Source: Methanobacteriaceae archaeon (GTDB taxonomy: Archaea; Methanobacteriota; Methanobacteria; Methanobacteriales; Methanobacteriaceae). From it: DNA of 16,644 bases. Every line of letters starts with the position of its first letter. Within the stretch, counting starts at the first letter, position 1. The position numbers and the translations under genes are program-made. The DNA lies in the NCBI GenBank assembly GCA_900766745.1, contig CAAFWR010000120.1, positions 1-16,644 on the forward strand, written 5' to 3'. This document shows positions 1 to 6,937 of this stretch, piece by piece. The notes beneath the pieces are model-generated. The model worked only from the letters and a program-made list of their open reading frames with translations, did not search any database and had not been told where the DNA came from.

Positions 1-41
1 AATGAAACATATTATTATCCCCCAAATACGAATATTAATTT
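1..41 (-). repeat. Left arm of 41-bp inverted repeat; possible CRISPR leader end plus first 8 nt of a repeat
   Basis: Positions 1-41 are the exact reverse complement of 16554-16594, and identity stops abruptly after position 41. Read on the minus strand the arm contains TTTGGGGGATAATAATAT followed by GTTTCATT, where the window ends. In the right-hand copy the same GTTTCATT begins a repeat-like unit that ends GATTGAAAT. I therefore infer that 9-41 is the repeat-proximal end of a CRISPR leader and 1-8 the start of a first repeat, with the array running leftward out of the window. The identity is seen directly; the CRISPR reading is inference. Confidence 0.55.
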
Positions 42-310
42 AAGAAACTAAAACACAGAATAAAATAAATTCAAATCTCTAAAAATAACTAACAAATGAT
101 AATCTAATTAATATATGAAATATTATAATGTCTCACAATTATCAACACTTAAAATTAATTTTAAAAATTAATGTTAATTTAATATACTTTTGTGACCAAA
201 TTTTATATTAATAATTATATACTCTTTAGTTAGCATATTTATTTTAACAAATTGAATATAATTAAAACAAAATTAAAGAGCATAGACTAAAATTATGGGA
301 CAAAATTATT
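42..310. other. AT-rich intergenic region with likely promoter of the DUF2070 gene
   Basis: No credible gene is seen here. A TATA-like TTTTATATTA lies at 201-210, and further AT-rich candidates follow at 211-260, any of which could drive the downstream plus-strand gene. Positions 150-182 are an imperfect palindromic stretch of AATTAATTTT-type sequence. No Shine-Dalgarno sequence is visible directly before the ATG at 311. If the left arm is a CRISPR leader, positions 42 to about 150 would be its distal part and would hold the array promoter on the minus strand. Confidence 0.5.
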
Positions 311-2137
311 ATGTCAAGTATGAGTAGTGTAGCAGGATTATCAAAATATATGAAATCACTTCCAAAAACAAAAAACTGTATTCTAACAATGGTCGTTATC
401 AGTTTTATAAGTGGAGCCATATACTTCCTGATTAATCCTCTTTATAAAATCGGGATTGTAGAACAGGTTTTGTATGGCGGAAGCTTTGGATTTTTAGTAC
501 TAGCTATCAGCTCCACCATTAGTGGAGTGATAATGCAACAGGGACTGAACACATTACATGGACTTAATTTTAAATTGAAACACTCCATGTTCTTATCTCT
601 CCTTTCAATGATTTTCATTTCAGCTATTCTGATTATCGGAGGAATCTTTGAAAGAATGCTACATGCTCACTTTTTATTGAATATCCTTTTATTCGGTTCT
701 ATTCTTATTTTTGGTATTAATACTTTAATTTTAAGAAGCGTGTCTAAAATAAGCTTTTTAAAATCATCAATAGTAGCTCTCTTGCAGCCTCTTTTAATTC
801 TTGCTACATATATCATATTCTCATTTTTATCTAACAATCCAATATTCGAGAATGCCAACTTTACAACTGTTGCTTTAAAGCTTGTTGGTGGAAGCATAAT
901 ACTAATGATAGCTATCTATTCTTTTGTTCGTGTTGTTGAATCTCCTATGAAAAAGAACCTTGGAATCGGAGTTCTTGATTTGCTTAGTCTCTTTTTGTAC
1001 CATATGAATGAAGGATCCAATTTGCTTGAAGGATTGTTTGAGCATATGGGGGAGTCTATAAGTACTATTGTAAGCTTTGTAAGTTTTAAAAAGAAGGATT
1101 CTGATGAGATTAAATCTCTATTCATCAGCCCTTGCGTTCATCCAGGACCTTTAGGAGATATTGGTGGTTCTAACATGCCGACACTATTGGCTGATGACTA
1201 TGACAACTTTACTATGGTTGCTCATGGCCCTTCTACCCATGATTTCAATCCTGTAGCTGTAAAGGAAATCAATAAGATCAAGGAAGCAGTGAATCATGGA
1301 CTTTCAAAGGCAGAATACTCTTCAAAAGCAAGCAAGTTTGAAAGGTATAAGTATGGGGACGTTAAGATTGGCGTTCAGTTCTTCAATAAAGGTATGGTTC
1401 TTCTAAGTACCTTTGCACCTAATGGAAGTGACGATATTGAATTTGGCGTAGGTCTTTCAATGATGGCTCAAAGTAAAAGCAAATGCTCTGTTGATGATTC
1501 CATTATTGTAGACTGCCATAATTCATTTACCCCTGAAAGCGGTGAAGTGCTTCCTGGAAACGACAAGGTATTTGAGATAATTGAGGTTATTGACAAGATA
1601 AAATGCAATAAGGAATATTCTGGTCTTAAGGTAGGCTGTTCCTATTCCCATATGGGAGAACTTGACAAGACAAACGGTGTTGGCCAAAGCGGATTGAAAG
1701 TTATGATTGTAGAAGTCGACAACCAGAGAACTGCATATGTTCTGTTTGATTCAAACAATATGGAAATCGGATTTAGGCAGGAGATAATTGACGCAACAAA
1801 AGAACTGGACATTGATGATATTGAGGTCATGACAACTGACACTCATTATGTAAATACATTAGCTAGAGGATACAACCCAATTGGAATAAATAAACGGGAA
1901 AGAATCATAGAATACGTGAAAAAAACAATAACAGAAGCAATAGCTGACCTGGAAGAAGTTGAAGTAGCTACTGGAACTGAAAAAATAGAAAATCTCAAGA
2001 CTTTTGGTCCAAACAATTCAACAGAACTTATATCAACCATAAGTTCCATTGTTGCTGTAAGTAAAATTGCTGCTCCAGTGCTTTTCTTATCCGCATTGCT
2101 GATACTTTTCATATGGATTTTCTACACTGGAGTTTAA
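311..2137 (+). CDS. DUF2070-type archaeal membrane protein, 608 aa
   Basis: The N-terminal third is hydrophobic, with about six or seven membrane segments: roughly residues 22-42, 52-76, 92-112, 119-140, 148-173 and 187-208. A soluble region of about 370 residues follows (215-580), and one last membrane helix sits at 583-605, so the large domain is held at the membrane from both ends. The soluble part is unusually rich in His and Asp inside tight motifs: VHPGPLGDIGG (H277), HGPSTHDF (H305, H310, D311), DCHN (D401, H403), SYSH (H447), LFDSNN (D480) and TTDTHYVN (D510, H512). From memory this matches the archaeal family DUF2070, whose function is not established. The motifs suggest a metal-binding or hydrolytic site, which is inference. 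The ATG at 311 gives the N-terminus I expect for the family, although no ribosome binding site precedes it. The gene converges on the small minus-strand membrane gene after 13 bp. Confidence 0.8.
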   Translation: MSSMSSVAGLSKYMKSLPKTKNCILTMVVISFISGAIYFLINPLYKIGIVEQVLYGGSFGFLVLAISSTISGVIMQQGLNTLHGLNFKLKHSMFLSLLSMIFISAILIIGGIFERMLHAHFLLNILLFGSILIFGINTLILRSVSKISFLKSSIVALLQPLLILATYIIFSFLSNNPIFENANFTTVALKLVGGSIILMIAIYSFVRVVESPMKKNLGIGVLDLLSLFLYHMNEGSNLLEGLFEHMGESISTIVSFVSFKKKDSDEIKSLFISPCVHPGPLGDIGGSNMPTLLADDYDNFTMVAHGPSTHDFNPVAVKEINKIKEAVNHGLSKAEYSSKASKFERYKYGDVKIGVQFFNKGMVLLSTFAPNGSDDIEFGVGLSMMAQSKSKCSVDDSIIVDCHNSFTPESGEVLPGNDKVFEIIEVIDKIKCNKEYSGLKVGCSYSHMGELDKTNGVGQSGLKVMIVEVDNQRTAYVLFDSNNMEIGFRQEIIDATKELDIDDIEVMTTDTHYVNTLARGYNPIGINKRERIIEYVKKTITEAIADLEEVEVATGTEKIENLKTFGPNNSTELISTISSIVAVSKIAAPVLFLSALLILFIWIFYTGV

Positions 2138-2142
2138 AAAAA

Positions 2143-2162
2143 GGAATTATTTAGAATAATCC
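2143..2162. terminator. Weak hairpin between convergent genes, possible bidirectional terminator
   Basis: GGAATTATT at 2143-2151 can pair with AATAATCC at 2155-2162, giving six A-T pairs plus two G-C pairs around a one-base bulge. It sits between the stop codons of two convergent genes and is preceded by A7. The stem is weak and AT-rich, so the assignment is tentative. Confidence 0.25.
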
Positions 2163-2432
2163 TACATAGTTATATAAAATAACAAATGCAATTATCCAAG
2201 TAAATATAAACGGTGAAATTCCATCCCATAACCATTGGGAGAACCCACTTATTTCATCACCATACCATTTTTGACAGCCCTGACCGACAAAATAAAGTAC
2301 TAAGAAAGGCAAAATACCAGCAAATACATGATTTGTAAATCCAAGCCAACCTACAGAAAAGCATAATGATAAGAATGCTGAAATAATACCAAATATTACA
2401 TGAATAGTTGTTACCTTAATTGTAGTATCCAT
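2151..2432 (-). CDS. Small three-helix membrane protein, function unknown
   Basis: This 93-residue protein has three hydrophobic segments, at about residues 7-29, 33-50 and 70-92. Between the last two lies a short polar loop with Trp and Cys (CQKWYGDEISGFSQWLW). The start is well supported: GGAGG lies at 2439-2443 on the minus strand, six bases before the ATG at 2432. It diverges from rqcH with 83 bp between the start codons and converges on the DUF2070 gene. I recognise no catalytic motif. It resembles the short, lineage-restricted membrane proteins common in Methanobacteriales; I cannot name the family with confidence and assign no function. Confidence 0.75.
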   Translation of the reverse strand: MDTTIKVTTIHVIFGIISAFLSLCFSVGWLGFTNHVFAGILPFLVLYFVGQGCQKWYGDEISGFSQWLWDGISPFIFTWIIAFVILYNYVGLF

Positions 2433-2438
2433 TCGATT

Positions 2439-2443
2439 CCTCC
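2439..2443 (-). promoter_or_regulatory. Ribosome binding site GGAGG of small membrane gene
   Basis: The minus strand reads GGAGG, then a six-base spacer, then ATG. It fixes the start of the 93-residue protein. Confidence 0.8.
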
Positions 2444-2494
2444 AGATTAATTAAATAAAAAAATAATAGTATTTTAGTAAATATTTCTAGATTA

Positions 2495-2505
2495 TTATAT
2501 ATAAA
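2495..2505 (+). promoter_or_regulatory. rqcH: Candidate TATA box upstream of rqcH
   Basis: TATATATAAAA lies 11 bp before the ATG at 2516. Archaeal TATA boxes are normally centred about 26 bp upstream of the transcription start, which predicts initiation near 2525. That position is the third in-frame start codon of rqcH, so a leaderless transcript is possible. Alternatively a weaker upstream box near 2479-2488 is used instead. Confidence 0.4.
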
Positions 2506-2515
2506 AGTGATTATT

Positions 2516-4525
2516 ATGAAAACAATGTCAAATGTTGATATTTACACAATAACTGATGAACTAAATGATATCCTTGAAAATGCACGAGTTGATAAATCCT
2601 TTCAGCCGATGAACGATACCGTTGTTATAAGATTTCATGTTCCAGGAACCGGACGTGTTGACCTGGTAATGCAGTGCGGAGTACGTATGCATACAAGCCA
2701 ATACCCATTAGAAAATCCAACACAGCCCCCAACATTTCCAATGCTTTTAAGAAAAAGGATAAAAGGAGCGAATGTGGTTAGTGTAAAACAGCATGCTTTT
2801 GACAGAGTTGTAGAAATTAAGGTTAAAAAGGATCAACATTACACCATTATTGTGGAATTGTTTGATAAGGGAAACATAATTCTTTTAGATGAAGAGGACA
2901 ACATAATTCTTCCTCTTAAAAGAAAGCAATGGAGCAACAGAGACATCAGTTCAAAGAAAAAGTATGTTTTTCCTGAAGAGCGAGGAATTAACCCTGTAGA
3001 AGTCACTTTTGAAGAGCTTAAGGAGATGTTTCAAAAATCAGATAGTGACGTTGTCCGTACACTAGCTAGAAACGGTCTTGGAAGCCTTTATGCTGAAGAA
3101 ATTATTCTAAGAGCTGAAAACATCGATAAAAACCAAGCTGCAAACACCTTAACTGATGAAGAGATTGAAAAGCTCTATAGTGGGATTGAAAGTATTTTTA
3201 CTGATCTTAAAAATGATAATTTTAAACCACAAATCGTTAAGTGCGACAAAAAAGAGGATGTTGTGCCTCTTAACCTGAACCAGTATAAAGACTGTGAAAA
3301 ACAGTACTTTAAAAGTTTCAATGAAGCCTGTGACGAATTCTACTCTAAAAAAATAAATTCAAGTATAAAGGATGTAAAAGAATCAGCATGGAACAAGAAA
3401 GTTGGAAAGTATGAAAAAAGATTAAAGCTACAGGAAGAAACAGTTGAGGATTTTGAAAATACCATTGAAACCTGCCAGCAGAAGGGAGAGGTTATCTATT
3501 CTAATTATGGGGCAGTTGAAAATATCATAAATGTAGTTAACAGCGCTAGAAGCAATGACTACTCCTTTAAAGAGATAGCTAAAACACTTAAAAAAGCTAA
3601 GAAAGAAGGTATGGCAGAAGCACAAATCTATGATGGTATGGACAAACTTGGAAACCTTACATTGGATATTGAAGATACTAAAATAAACATAGATCCAAAA
3701 CTGAAAGTTCCTGAAAATGCTCAAGTATATTATGAAAAGGCTAAAAAAGCAAAAAGGAAAATAAAAGGTGCGTTGATAGCTATTGAAAATACAAAAAAGC
3801 AGCTTGAAAAAATGAGGGCTAAAAAGGACATAGAAATGGAGAAAATATTATATCCTAAAAAAAGAGTTAAAAAAGACCTTAAATGGTATGAGAAGCTTCG
3901 ATGGTTTTTATCTTCAGATGGCACATTGGTTGTAGGTGGCCGTGATGCAAACACAAATGAAAGTGTTGTGAAAAAGTATTTAGATAATAATGATATTTAT
4001 TTACATGCAGATATACATGGTGCAAGTTCAATTGTAGTAAAACTTGAAGGCAAAGAAATAAATGATAATCTCCTTCAAGAATCTGCTAGTTTTGCCGCAT
4101 CCTTTTCATCTGCTTGGTCAAAAGGTTTCTCTACTCAAGACATATATTGGGTCCATCCAGACCAAGTATCAAAAACACCAGAGGCCGGAGAGTTTGTAGC
4201 AAAAGGGTCATTTATTGTAAGAGGAAATCGTAATTATGTTCGCGGAGCAAAAGTTCAGATAGCTATTGGAATTGTTGACTATGAAGGAAAACGAATAATG
4301 GCAGGACCAGTTGAAGCACTTGAGGCACATTGTGAAAACTTTGTCGTTCTAAAACCAGGATATACAAAAAAAGAGGCAATAGCTAAAAAAATACTGCATA
4401 AAATAAATGAAGACCAGCTACTTAACCTAGATGATATTGTACGTGTGCTTCCTGCTGGAAAATGCGATATTGATGAGGAATACCATCAGAAAAGAAGATA
4501 CCTTGAAAAAATAAAGAATAAATAA
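2516..4525 (+). CDS. rqcH: RqcH (NEMF/Rqc2/Tae2 family), ribosome-associated quality control factor
   Basis: RqcH-family proteins bind large ribosomal subunits that still carry a stalled peptidyl-tRNA and, in bacteria, recruit tRNA-Ala to add C-terminal alanine tails. The N-terminal NFACT-N domain starts with MKTMSNVDIY, as in eukaryotic NEMF. Counted from the ATG at 2516, the conserved Asp-Arg pair needed for tRNA recruitment falls at D96-R97 (HAFDRVVE), matching the human numbering. A charged, coiled-coil-forming middle region spans about residues 290-450. The NFACT-R (DUF814) domain follows at about 455-590 with GGRDANTNE and YLHADIHGASS. The length of 669 residues is normal for archaea. 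An in-frame GTG at 2507 and ATG at 2525 are alternative starts; I chose 2516 from family alignment. The stop codon abuts the stop of the convergent UPF0173 gene with no gap. Confidence 0.93.
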   Translation: MKTMSNVDIYTITDELNDILENARVDKSFQPMNDTVVIRFHVPGTGRVDLVMQCGVRMHTSQYPLENPTQPPTFPMLLRKRIKGANVVSVKQHAFDRVVEIKVKKDQHYTIIVELFDKGNIILLDEEDNIILPLKRKQWSNRDISSKKKYVFPEERGINPVEVTFEELKEMFQKSDSDVVRTLARNGLGSLYAEEIILRAENIDKNQAANTLTDEEIEKLYSGIESIFTDLKNDNFKPQIVKCDKKEDVVPLNLNQYKDCEKQYFKSFNEACDEFYSKKINSSIKDVKESAWNKKVGKYEKRLKLQEETVEDFENTIETCQQKGEVIYSNYGAVENIINVVNSARSNDYSFKEIAKTLKKAKKEGMAEAQIYDGMDKLGNLTLDIEDTKINIDPKLKVPENAQVYYEKAKKAKRKIKGALIAIENTKKQLEKMRAKKDIEMEKILYPKKRVKKDLKWYEKLRWFLSSDGTLVVGGRDANTNESVVKKYLDNNDIYLHADIHGASSIVVKLEGKEINDNLLQESASFAASFSSAWSKGFSTQDIYWVHPDQVSKTPEAGEFVAKGSFIVRGNRNYVRGAKVQIAIGIVDYEGKRIMAGPVEALEAHCENFVVLKPGYTKKEAIAKKILHKINEDQLLNLDDIVRVLPAGKCDIDEEYHQKRRYLEKIKNK

Positions 4526-5233
4526 TTATTCTTTTTCATATTTGAAATATTCACCAGGGTTTAAGATAACCACGTCAATATTAGGATTAAGCTGATTTAC
4601 AAAATTGGCATAAATAGCTGGATCCTGTTCTATTGGCGGGAAAGTGTTATAATGCATTGGGATAGCTACTTTTGGATTAATCCATCTAGTTGCAAGAGCA
4701 GCTTCAAAAGGACCCATAGTAAATTTGTCACCAATTGGAACCATAATAATATCTGGTTTATATATTTCGCCAATAATGGTTTTCATATCTCCAAACAATC
4801 CTGTATCTCCTGCATGGAATATTTTAGTGCCGTCTTCAAGAGTTATTAAAAAGCTTCCAGGATTACCACCAGGTGTTGTTTCTTCAACAATATCCAAGGC
4901 ACTTGAATGTCTTGCATCAAGCATTGTAAATTTAATATCTCTAAATACAAATGATCCTCCAATATTCACACCAATGTTTCTGATTCCTTGTTTTGATAAA
5001 AATAGAGAAATTTCATGTATTGCAGCTATTGGTGCATGAGTTGTATTGGAAATCTCTAAAGCATCACCAAAATGATCAGAATGACCATGAGTGACCAATA
5101 TAATATCTGGATTCAAATCTTCTACAGGAACACTGCAAGAAGGGTTGTTACTGATAAATGGATCTATTAATATTTTTACGTTTTCATCAGTTATTATTTC
5201 AAAAGCAGAATGACCTAACCATCTTATTTCCAT
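4526..5233 (-). CDS. UPF0173 metal-dependent hydrolase, metallo-beta-lactamase fold
   Basis: This 235-residue protein has the full set of metallo-beta-lactamase metal ligands. The HxHxDH motif is THGHSDH (H49, H51, D53, H54), ARHS supplies a further His at 109, AGDTG gives D143, and PMHYNTFPP gives H194. The opening MEIRWLGHSAFEI and the ending around PMHYNTFPPIEQDP are typical of UPF0173, which is widespread in archaea and bacteria and has no settled substrate. The ATG at 5233 directly follows the stop of the upstream minus-strand gene (5234-5236), so the two are almost certainly translated from one message. A G-rich stretch at 5242-5246 inside the upstream gene is the only ribosome-binding-site candidate. 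No membrane segment is seen, so a cytoplasmic location is expected. Confidence 0.9.
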   Translation of the reverse strand: MEIRWLGHSAFEIITDENVKILIDPFISNNPSCSVPVEDLNPDIILVTHGHSDHFGDALEISNTTHAPIAAIHEISLFLSKQGIRNIGVNIGGSFVFRDIKFTMLDARHSSALDIVEETTPGGNPGSFLITLEDGTKIFHAGDTGLFGDMKTIIGEIYKPDIIMVPIGDKFTMGPFEAALATRWINPKVAIPMHYNTFPPIEQDPAIYANFVNQLNPNIDVVILNPGEYFKYEKE

Positions 5234-6337
5234 TTAACTAGCCCCCTGACCTATATACTTTAAAAGAATGTTTTCATCTAAATCTTTAGCCATGTCCCAG
5301 GTTTTATCAAAAGTGGTTCTAATTTCAGATAAAACATTTCTATCATCATAAATTGCACCATATTCCATATCCCCATTTTTCCTTCCTTTTGAAAGAATGA
5401 TAGCCCTTGAATCATCAGTGATTAAGTTTATTGTGTTTACCTTAGGCATGGTCTTAATATGAACTCCCTGTTTGAGAAGTGAAGCTACAAGGATCATATA
5501 AGAAATATTGGAAGCATCAAAGTCCTCAATGATTACTCTAGAATATATTGCTGGAATGTGAGATAAAAATCTATCAGATAAATCATTTAAAGATGGGATT
5601 TCCAACATGACCTCTTTTTTAATATTTGACCCTAATTTATCAAATGCATCTTGAGAGGTTATAAGTTTGCCATTATCAACAATATAGCTATTTAAATCTT
5701 TAGGAATAGGTAATGCTTCAGGATTATTAATATCTATTTTAATATCCCTAACTTCATTATTATTGGTATTTGGTGTTGGTTCAGGAAAGTGATTATTTTC
5801 TTCTTTTAAAGCTCTTTTGATAGATTCTGATTTATCAGGTGTAGGTAACCGATAAAAGTCTTCTTCAAAAATACGTCTTTCACGTTTTTTAGGAGCCCTA
5901 GTGATTTTAACAGGTTTATCATAATGTGGAGTAAAATTTAGACTTTCGCCAAAAGTAGCTGTATCTTCTACAGATTCCCAATCATCTTCTTCATCGAAGT
6001 AATAATCACTATCTGTATCTGGATAATAATCATCATAGTCATCATCGTAATCGTAATTTCCTTCTCTTTTATTTAATGATCTTCCATTATCATCAGGATT
6101 AAAAGAAAATGCTGCAGAATTATCTAATTTCTTAACATACTCTTTAAAATAGTTATTTGACTTATTCAAAGATGAATCAACAACAAATGAGAGAATTATT
6201 ATCACTCCCACAATAGAAATTACCAAACCTACAACTAAAATAACCTCTTTTAATGTGTTGATGTAAGCTTCATATGCAATGAATATACCAACTATTAAAA
6301 GAAAAATTCCAGATACTAACTTTCCTACGCTTCCCAC
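5234..6337 (-). CDS. Membrane-anchored protein with acidic linker and possible TrmB/PLD-like sensor domain
   Basis: I do not recognise this as a named family. Counting from an in-frame TTG at 6352, two membrane helices (about residues 11-31 and 36-58) are followed by a long, low-complexity linker rich in Asp, Glu and Tyr (about 99-128, DYDDDYDDYY), then a Pro/Asn-rich stretch. A folded C-terminal domain of about 150 residues (about 220-370) contains VIIEDF, LKQGVHIKTMP, ITDDSRAIILS, EYGAIYDD and FDKTWDMAK. That order resembles effector domains at the C-terminus of TrmB-type regulators and other PLD-like sensor domains without the catalytic HKD; this is inference. I prefer the GTG at 6337 as start: it follows GGTGAGA, and the TATA box at 6374-6379 predicts transcription from about 6350, which would exclude the TTG. 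It is co-transcribed with the UPF0173 hydrolase and divergent from the pilins. Confidence 0.7.
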   Translation of the reverse strand: MGSVGKLVSGIFLLIVGIFIAYEAYINTLKEVILVVGLVISIVGVIIILSFVVDSSLNKSNNYFKEYVKKLDNSAAFSFNPDDNGRSLNKREGNYDYDDDYDDYYPDTDSDYYFDEEDDWESVEDTATFGESLNFTPHYDKPVKITRAPKKRERRIFEEDFYRLPTPDKSESIKRALKEENNHFPEPTPNTNNNEVRDIKIDINNPEALPIPKDLNSYIVDNGKLITSQDAFDKLGSNIKKEVMLEIPSLNDLSDRFLSHIPAIYSRVIIEDFDASNISYMILVASLLKQGVHIKTMPKVNTINLITDDSRAIILSKGRKNGDMEYGAIYDDRNVLSEIRTTFDKTWDMAKDLDENILLKYIGQGAS

Positions 6338-6373
6338 ACTCTCACCATACAATAAACGAAATATTACTTTGTA

Positions 6374-6379
6374 ATATAA
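6374..6379 (-). promoter_or_regulatory. TATA box of the membrane-sensor/UPF0173 operon
   Basis: The minus strand reads TTTATATTAC here. A box centred at 6376 predicts transcription from about 6350, leaving a short leader that contains GGTGAGA before the GTG at 6337. Confidence 0.5.
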
Positions 6380-6411
6380 ATATCTATTACCCTATTAATA
6401 AATATAATGTT

Positions 6412-6478
6412 TTTTTAGACAATTATCTGGTCTAAAAATAATGATTTTAGATAAAAATAATACTTTCTCTTGAAAGAG
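6412..6478. promoter_or_regulatory. Cluster of dyads, candidate operators between divergent genes
   Basis: Three related half-sites alternate in orientation: TTTTTAGAC (6412-6420), GTCTAAAAA (6430-6438) and TTTTAGA (6445-6451). The first two form a perfect 9-bp dyad with a 9-bp spacer; the second and third form a 7-bp dyad (TCTAAAA/TTTTAGA) with a 7-bp spacer. A further dyad, CTCTT-GA-AAGAG, lies at 6467-6478, just upstream of the pilin TATA box. Their position between two divergent promoters suggests regulator binding. No regulator is identified. Confidence 0.45.
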
Positions 6479-6480
6479 TA

Positions 6481-6490
6481 ATATTAAATA
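6481..6490 (+). promoter_or_regulatory. TATA box of the pilin operon
   Basis: ATATTAAATA is centred at 6486 and predicts transcription from about 6512. That gives a short leader carrying GGTGAT (6515-6520), complementary to the 3' end of 16S rRNA, just before the ATG at 6524. Confidence 0.55.
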
Positions 6491-6523
6491 CCATGTTACT
6501 TAACTAATATTACTGGTGATATC

Positions 6524-6736
6524 ATGACCATATTGAAAAAAATAAATATCGATGATTCAGGACAAGGAGCTGCAGAATACATATTGCTTTTTGGTGGAGT
6601 GATTGTAATTGCAATATTTGCTCTATTGATTTACAGACATTATATGACAAAAAGTGAAGTGACAATTACTGCTGGAGACGACATTCAGGACGTTAGAACA
6701 TCAGTTGATAACAATCGCACTAGATGGGGAGAATGA
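6524..6736 (+). CDS. Class III signal peptide pilin-like protein, 70 aa
   Basis: This is a very small archaeal type IV pilin-like subunit. The N-terminus is short and polar (13 residues ending DSG), followed by the class III processing motif QGAAEYILL and a single hydrophobic helix to about residue 41. In this class the prepilin peptidase EppA cuts before the Gln, leaving Gln at +1 and Glu at +5, exactly as seen (Q14, E18). The mature chain would be about 57 residues, with a short hydrophilic tail outside the cell. A GGTGAT ribosome binding site at 6515-6520 supports the ATG at 6524. Its TGA overlaps the ATG of the second pilin by one base, so the pair is translationally coupled. No pilus ATPase, platform protein or EppA gene is in the window, so assembly must use factors encoded elsewhere. 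Confidence 0.85.
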   Translation: MTILKKINIDDSGQGAAEYILLFGGVIVIAIFALLIYRHYMTKSEVTITAGDDIQDVRTSVDNNRTRWGE

Positions 6737-6906
6737 TGTTGGATAACTCAGGACAAAGTAGTGCAGAGTTAATATTGATAATCGGAGGTTTGCTAATAAT
6801 AATTTTAGTAGTAAGCAGTTATATATCAGACATTACAACAAGTACTCAAAAAAAGATGAATAAAACATTAACAAAAGAACATGATTTTCTTATAAATAAA
6901 ATATAG
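6736..6906 (+). CDS. Second class III signal peptide pilin-like protein, 56 aa
   Basis: The protein begins MLDNSG, then QSSAELILI and one hydrophobic helix to about residue 29, then a lysine-rich tail of about 27 residues. The class III processing site lies after G6, with Gln at +1 and Glu at +5, as in the upstream pilin. I chose the ATG at 6736 because GGGGAG (6726-6731) is correctly spaced from it and the ATG shares its A with the upstream TGA (TGATG), a classic reinitiation arrangement. In-frame ATGs at 6724 and 6733 are alternatives; 6733 is too close to that ribosome binding site. The mature protein would be about 50 residues. The two subunits are probably made together as major and minor components of a thin pilus or another surface structure, which is inference. 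Confidence 0.8.
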   Translation: MLDNSGQSSAELILIIGGLLIIILVVSSYISDITTSTQKKMNKTLTKEHDFLINKI

Positions 6907-6925
6907 AGGAGATTAATTCTCCTCT
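6905..6925. terminator. Perfect 8-bp hairpin after the pilin operon
   Basis: AGAGGAGA (6905-6912) and TCTCCTCT (6918-6925) form a perfect stem with loop TTAAT, starting inside the TAG stop of the second pilin. Only three T's follow on the plus strand, then A7. On the minus strand the A-run reads as T7 before the hairpin. It lies between convergent genes and may serve as a terminator or as a 3'-end stabilising structure. Confidence 0.5.
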
Positions 6926-6937
6926 TTAAAAAAAGAA

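Noticed and set aside
1846..2112. Minus-strand open frame of 88 codons opposite the DUF2070 gene
   Set aside because: It is a shadow of the coding frame on the other strand; its composition mirrors the sense gene and no start signal is present.
4725..5039. Plus-strand open frame of 104 codons opposite the UPF0173 gene
   Set aside because: It lies entirely antisense to a gene with all its metal-binding motifs, and has no ribosome binding site or recognisable domain.
6326..6349. Mini-ORF (ATG GTG AGA GTG TGG GAA GCG TAG) at the start of the membrane-sensor gene, possible leader peptide
   Set aside because: The ATG has no ribosome binding site and coincides with the GGTGAGA that serves the GTG at 6337. 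It is more simply part of that initiation region.
6353..6523. A small RNA in the pilin/sensor intergenic region
   Set aside because: The dyads are short, AT-rich and better placed as operators; no independent promoter-terminator pair is visible.
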